8,001 bases of DNA, from positions 1-8,001 of the forward strand of contig CANKYC010000053.1 of the NCBI GenBank assembly GCA_947487845.1. Direction: 5' to 3'. Below, one piece after another: positions 5,873 to 8,001 of the stretch (the stretch's first letter is position 1; each line of letters begins with the position of its first letter). The position numbers and the translations under genes were made by a program. The DNA is from Rickettsiales bacterium (GTDB lineage Bacteria; Pseudomonadota; Alphaproteobacteria; Rickettsiales; UBA1997). Below the pieces are notes generated by a model. That model saw nothing but the letters and a program-made list of their open reading frames with translations, made no database searches and was not told the DNA's origin.

Positions 5873-7825
5873 ATGAGCAGCAAAGTAATCGGGATCGACC
5901 TTGGAACCACCAATTCTTGCGTGGCAATCATGGAAGGTAAAAATATCAAAGTTATTGAAAATTCAGAAGGCGTTAGAACAACTCCTTCAATAATCGGCTT
6001 TTTAACAAATGGCGAAAGAGCCGTTGGCGCGTCCGCTAAAAGACAAGCTGTTACCAATCCACAAAATACTGTTTTTGGTATTAAGAGATTGATTGGAAGA
6101 AGATTTGAAGATCCGACAACGCAAAAAGACAAAGCTCTTGTTCCTTACAAAATCGTCCCTTCAGCCAATGGTGATGCTTGGGTTGATATTAAAGGCGAAA
6201 AATATTCTCCAAGTCAAATTTCAGCTTTCGTTTTGATGAAAATGAAAGAAACCGCCGAAAGCTATTTGGGCGAAACTGTTACTAAAGCTGTAATCACCGT
6301 TCCGGCTTATTTCAACGATTCACAACGCCAAGCAACAAAAGATGCCGGAAAAATCGCCGGCCTTGAAGTTCTGCGCATCATCAATGAACCAACGGCTGCA
6401 GCGCTTGCTTATGGTTTTGAGAAAAAAGGTGGCCAAACAATTGCCGTTTACGATTTGGGCGGCGGAACTTTCGACGTTTCAATTCTTGAAATTGGCGATG
6501 GAGTTTTTGAAGTTAAATCAACCAATGGCGACACTTTCCTTGGTGGCGAAGATTTCGACATGAGAATTTTACAATTCCTTTCTGACGAATTTAAAAAAGA
6601 TACCGGCGTTGATTTATCCAAAGATCCACTAGCGCTGCAACGTTTGAAAGAAGCTGCCGAAAAAGCTAAAATCGAACTTTCTAGCTTGATGGAAACCGAC
6701 ATTAACTTGCCTTACATCACCGCTGATGCGTCTGGACCAAAACACTTAAATGTGAAATTAACCCGCGCCAAACTTGAGCAATTAGTTGATGATCTAATTC
6801 AGCGCACCATCAAACCTTGCGAAAACGCCTTGCAAGACGCTGGTTTGAAAGCTTCTGATATTCATGAAGTTATTTTGGTTGGCGGTATGTCACGCATGCC
6901 GAAAGTTATCGAAACTGTGAAAAAACTTTTTGGTAAAGAGCCAAATAAATCGGTTAATCCTGATGAAGTTGTGGCGATTGGCGCGGCAATTCAAGCGGCG
7001 GTTTTACAAGGCGACGTAAAAGATGTTCTTCTTTTAGACGTAACTCCACTTTCTTTGGGAATTGAAACTGCGGGCGGCGTTTTCACTCGCTTGATCGATC
7101 GCAATACAACAATTCCAACCAACAAGAGCCAAGTATTCTCAACCGCAGCGGACAGCCAAACTGCGGTTACGATTAAAGTCTTCCAAGGGGAGCGCGATAT
7201 TGCGATTCACAATAAATTACTTGGCGAATTTAATTTAGAAGGAATTGCTCCGGCGCCTCGCGGCATGCCACAAATCGAAGTTATTTTTGATATTGACGCT
7301 AACGGCGTGGTGAAAGTTTCTGCGAAAGATAAGGCAACCAATAAAGAACAACAAATTCGCATTCAATCTTCTGGCGGCTTGTCTGACGCTGATATTGAAA
7401 AAATGGTGAAAGATGCAGAAGCAAATGCTTCTTCAGACAAAGCCAAAAAAGAATTTATCGAAGCTAAAAACCAAGCTGATGCAACGGTTTATGAAACTGA
7501 AAAATCTTTGAAAGAACATGGCGATAAAGTTGATGAAGCGACTAAATCTGCGCTTACAACTGAAATCCAAAATTTAAAAGATTTGATGGCTAAGCCAGAA
7601 GTAACCGCTTCAGAATTAAAAACCGCAACTGAAGGCTTGGTGCAAAATTCAATGAAGTTGGGTGAAGCAATTTACAAAGCTTCACAAGCTGGCGCTGGAG
7701 CGGCTGGAAATTCTGGTTCAGAATCCACAAACACCGAACAACAATCTTCAACAACCGATTCTTCTTCATCTGAAAAAGTTGTTGATGCGGAATATGAAGA
7801 AGTAAAAAACGAAGATAAAAAATAA
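5873..7825 (+). CDS. dnaK: Chaperone protein DnaK (Hsp70)
   Basis: DnaK is the cytosolic ATP-dependent Hsp70 chaperone working with DnaJ and GrpE. The 650-residue product is complete. The nucleotide-binding domain has IGIDLGTTNSC (6-16), K71 in FGIKRLIGR, VPAYFNDSQRQATKDAG (143-159), NEPTAAALAYG (171-181), DLGGGTFD (194-201) with the T199 position, and LVGGMSRMP (335-343). The interdomain linker DVLLLDVTP (384-392) leads to the substrate-binding domain (about 393-500), then the helical lid and a Ser/Thr/Gln-rich tail (about 604-634) ending EEVKNEDKK. The start is the ATG at 5873, giving the usual MSSKVIGIDLG. The frame stays open upstream through part of the palindromic element to a TTG at 5765, but that 36-residue extension has no family counterpart. 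Regulation is probably by heat shock, given the candidate RpoH promoter. No Shine-Dalgarno sequence is visible. Confidence 0.98.
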   Translation: MSSKVIGIDLGTTNSCVAIMEGKNIKVIENSEGVRTTPSIIGFLTNGERAVGASAKRQAVTNPQNTVFGIKRLIGRRFEDPTTQKDKALVPYKIVPSANGDAWVDIKGEKYSPSQISAFVLMKMKETAESYLGETVTKAVITVPAYFNDSQRQATKDAGKIAGLEVLRIINEPTAAALAYGFEKKGGQTIAVYDLGGGTFDVSILEIGDGVFEVKSTNGDTFLGGEDFDMRILQFLSDEFKKDTGVDLSKDPLALQRLKEAAEKAKIELSSLMETDINLPYITADASGPKHLNVKLTRAKLEQLVDDLIQRTIKPCENALQDAGLKASDIHEVILVGGMSRMPKVIETVKKLFGKEPNKSVNPDEVVAIGAAIQAAVLQGDVKDVLLLDVTPLSLGIETAGGVFTRLIDRNTTIPTNKSQVFSTAADSQTAVTIKVFQGERDIAIHNKLLGEFNLEGIAPAPRGMPQIEVIFDIDANGVVKVSAKDKATNKEQQIRIQSSGGLSDADIEKMVKDAEANASSDKAKKEFIEAKNQADATVYETEKSLKEHGDKVDEATKSALTTEIQNLKDLMAKPEVTASELKTATEGLVQNSMKLGEAIYKASQAGAGAAGNSGSESTNTEQQSSTTDSSSSEKVVDAEYEEVKNEDKK

Positions 7826-7836
7826 TACGTTAATTG

Positions 7837-7902
7837 CTCGAAAATACTCTGGACTATACCAAATTAACTATCTCTTGATAGCGCTAACGAAGTATTTTTG
7901 AG
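7837..7902 (+). promoter_or_regulatory. Hairpin just after dnaK, alternative fold
   Basis: CTCGAAAATACT (7837-7848) can pair with AGTATTTTTGAG (7891-7902) over 12 positions, 11 Watson-Crick plus one G-U. Inside its loop a smaller perfect hairpin, CTATC-TCTT-GATAG, occupies 7868-7881. No T run follows, so it is not a classical terminator. The 3' arm is also part of the 5' half of the longer hairpin at 7870-8001, so the two folds exclude each other. It could stabilise the dnaK mRNA end or act as the alternative state of a switch. Confidence 0.4.
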
Positions 7903-8001
7903 GAAAAATTGCGACTGGAAATGTAAGCTGTATCAAGTGATACAGCGTCATTTTCTGAGCAAATTTTTACCAAAAAGACAAAGTTATGGCTATCAAGAGA
8001 T
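7870..8001 (+). promoter_or_regulatory. Long imperfect hairpin in the dnaK-dnaJ spacer
   Basis: Nearly the whole segment is an imperfect inverted repeat centred near 7936. From outside in: a 13-bp perfect stem (7870-7882 with 7989-8001), TAAC/GTTA (7885-7888 with 7983-7986), GT/AC (7892-7893 with 7978-7979), TTTTTG/CAAAAA (7895-7900 with 7971-7976), a 7-bp AAAAATT stem (7904-7910 with 7962-7968), GC/GC (7911-7912 with 7959-7960), a 7-bp stem (7917-7923 with 7949-7955), and a perfect 8-bp stem GCTGTATC/GATACAGC (7927-7934 with 7939-7946) closing a 4-nt loop AAGT. Small mismatches and bulges separate the blocks. The candidate dnaJ ATG (7986-7988) and its upstream A-rich region lie in the 3' arm. 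It may continue past the window. It could be an RNA switch on dnaJ or a MITE-like element. Confidence 0.6.
7986..8001 (+). CDS. Possible start of dnaJ, cut by window edge
   Basis: An ATG opens the frame M-A-I-K-R before the sequence ends. DnaJ proteins often begin MAKRDYYEVLG or similar, and dnaJ commonly follows dnaK on the same strand in alphaproteobacteria, so a dnaJ start 160 bp after the dnaK stop is plausible. Only five codons are visible, no Shine-Dalgarno sequence precedes them (the upstream bases are A-rich), and the same bases form the 3' arm of a long inverted repeat, so the ATG may be coincidental. The next codon begins with T, so it cannot be the usual Asp. Confidence 0.28.

Noticed and set aside
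7883..7990. Integron attC site (GCTAAC ... GTTATGGC)
   Set aside because: The ends do not match RYYYAAC and GTTRRRY, and no integrase or cassette is in view.
7869..8001. CRISPR array, from the roughly 60-bp spacing of a short repeat
   Set aside because: The repeats are 11-12 bp, alternate in orientation, and the intervening sequences are reverse complements of each other, as expected of one palindrome.

Overview
The window looks like the chromosome of a low-GC alphaproteobacterium (AT-rich, roughly one third G+C by eye), possibly from the Rickettsiales/Holosporales side of the class. Clues are the long alphaproteobacterial forms of PstC (extra N-terminal membrane segments) and PstA (large periplasmic insert), the LGPRILRADTA motif of RsmE, and a possible dnaJ start after dnaK. 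The lineage is inferred from protein architecture; no search was run. Most start codons lack a clear Shine-Dalgarno sequence.

Layout. At 152-1381 on the minus strand, rsmE (16S rRNA m3U1498 methyltransferase) is followed with no spacer by an exported TlpA-like thioredoxin gene. A 60-bp divergent spacer separates them from pstC and pstA (1442-3860, plus strand), the two permease subunits of the high-affinity phosphate importer, without pstS, pstB or phoU in view. A perfect 10-bp hairpin lies between pstA and folP (dihydropteroate synthase, 3922-4764). folP runs tail to tail into a minus-strand gene for a small ATP-dependent DNA ligase with a signal peptide (Lig E type, 4739-5560), overlapping it by 26 bp. 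A 312-bp spacer then holds a candidate heat-shock promoter and a nested palindrome, followed by dnaK (5873-7825). The last 176 bp contain a very long imperfect hairpin whose 3' arm carries an ATG that may be the start of dnaJ.

Most genes are ordinary housekeeping functions. The structure not explained by genes lies on both sides of dnaK. Upstream, a 30-bp hairpin resembling dispersed palindromic repeats is nested inside a second, perfect 22-bp inverted repeat, all within the presumed dnaK leader. Downstream, the dnaK-dnaJ spacer can fold into a hairpin of about 132 nt that includes the candidate dnaJ start codon, and part of that hairpin can instead pair with a segment just after dnaK. This suggests either a structural switch (for example an RNA thermometer) on dnaJ or a MITE-like element inserted after dnaK. 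The sequence alone does not decide between them.
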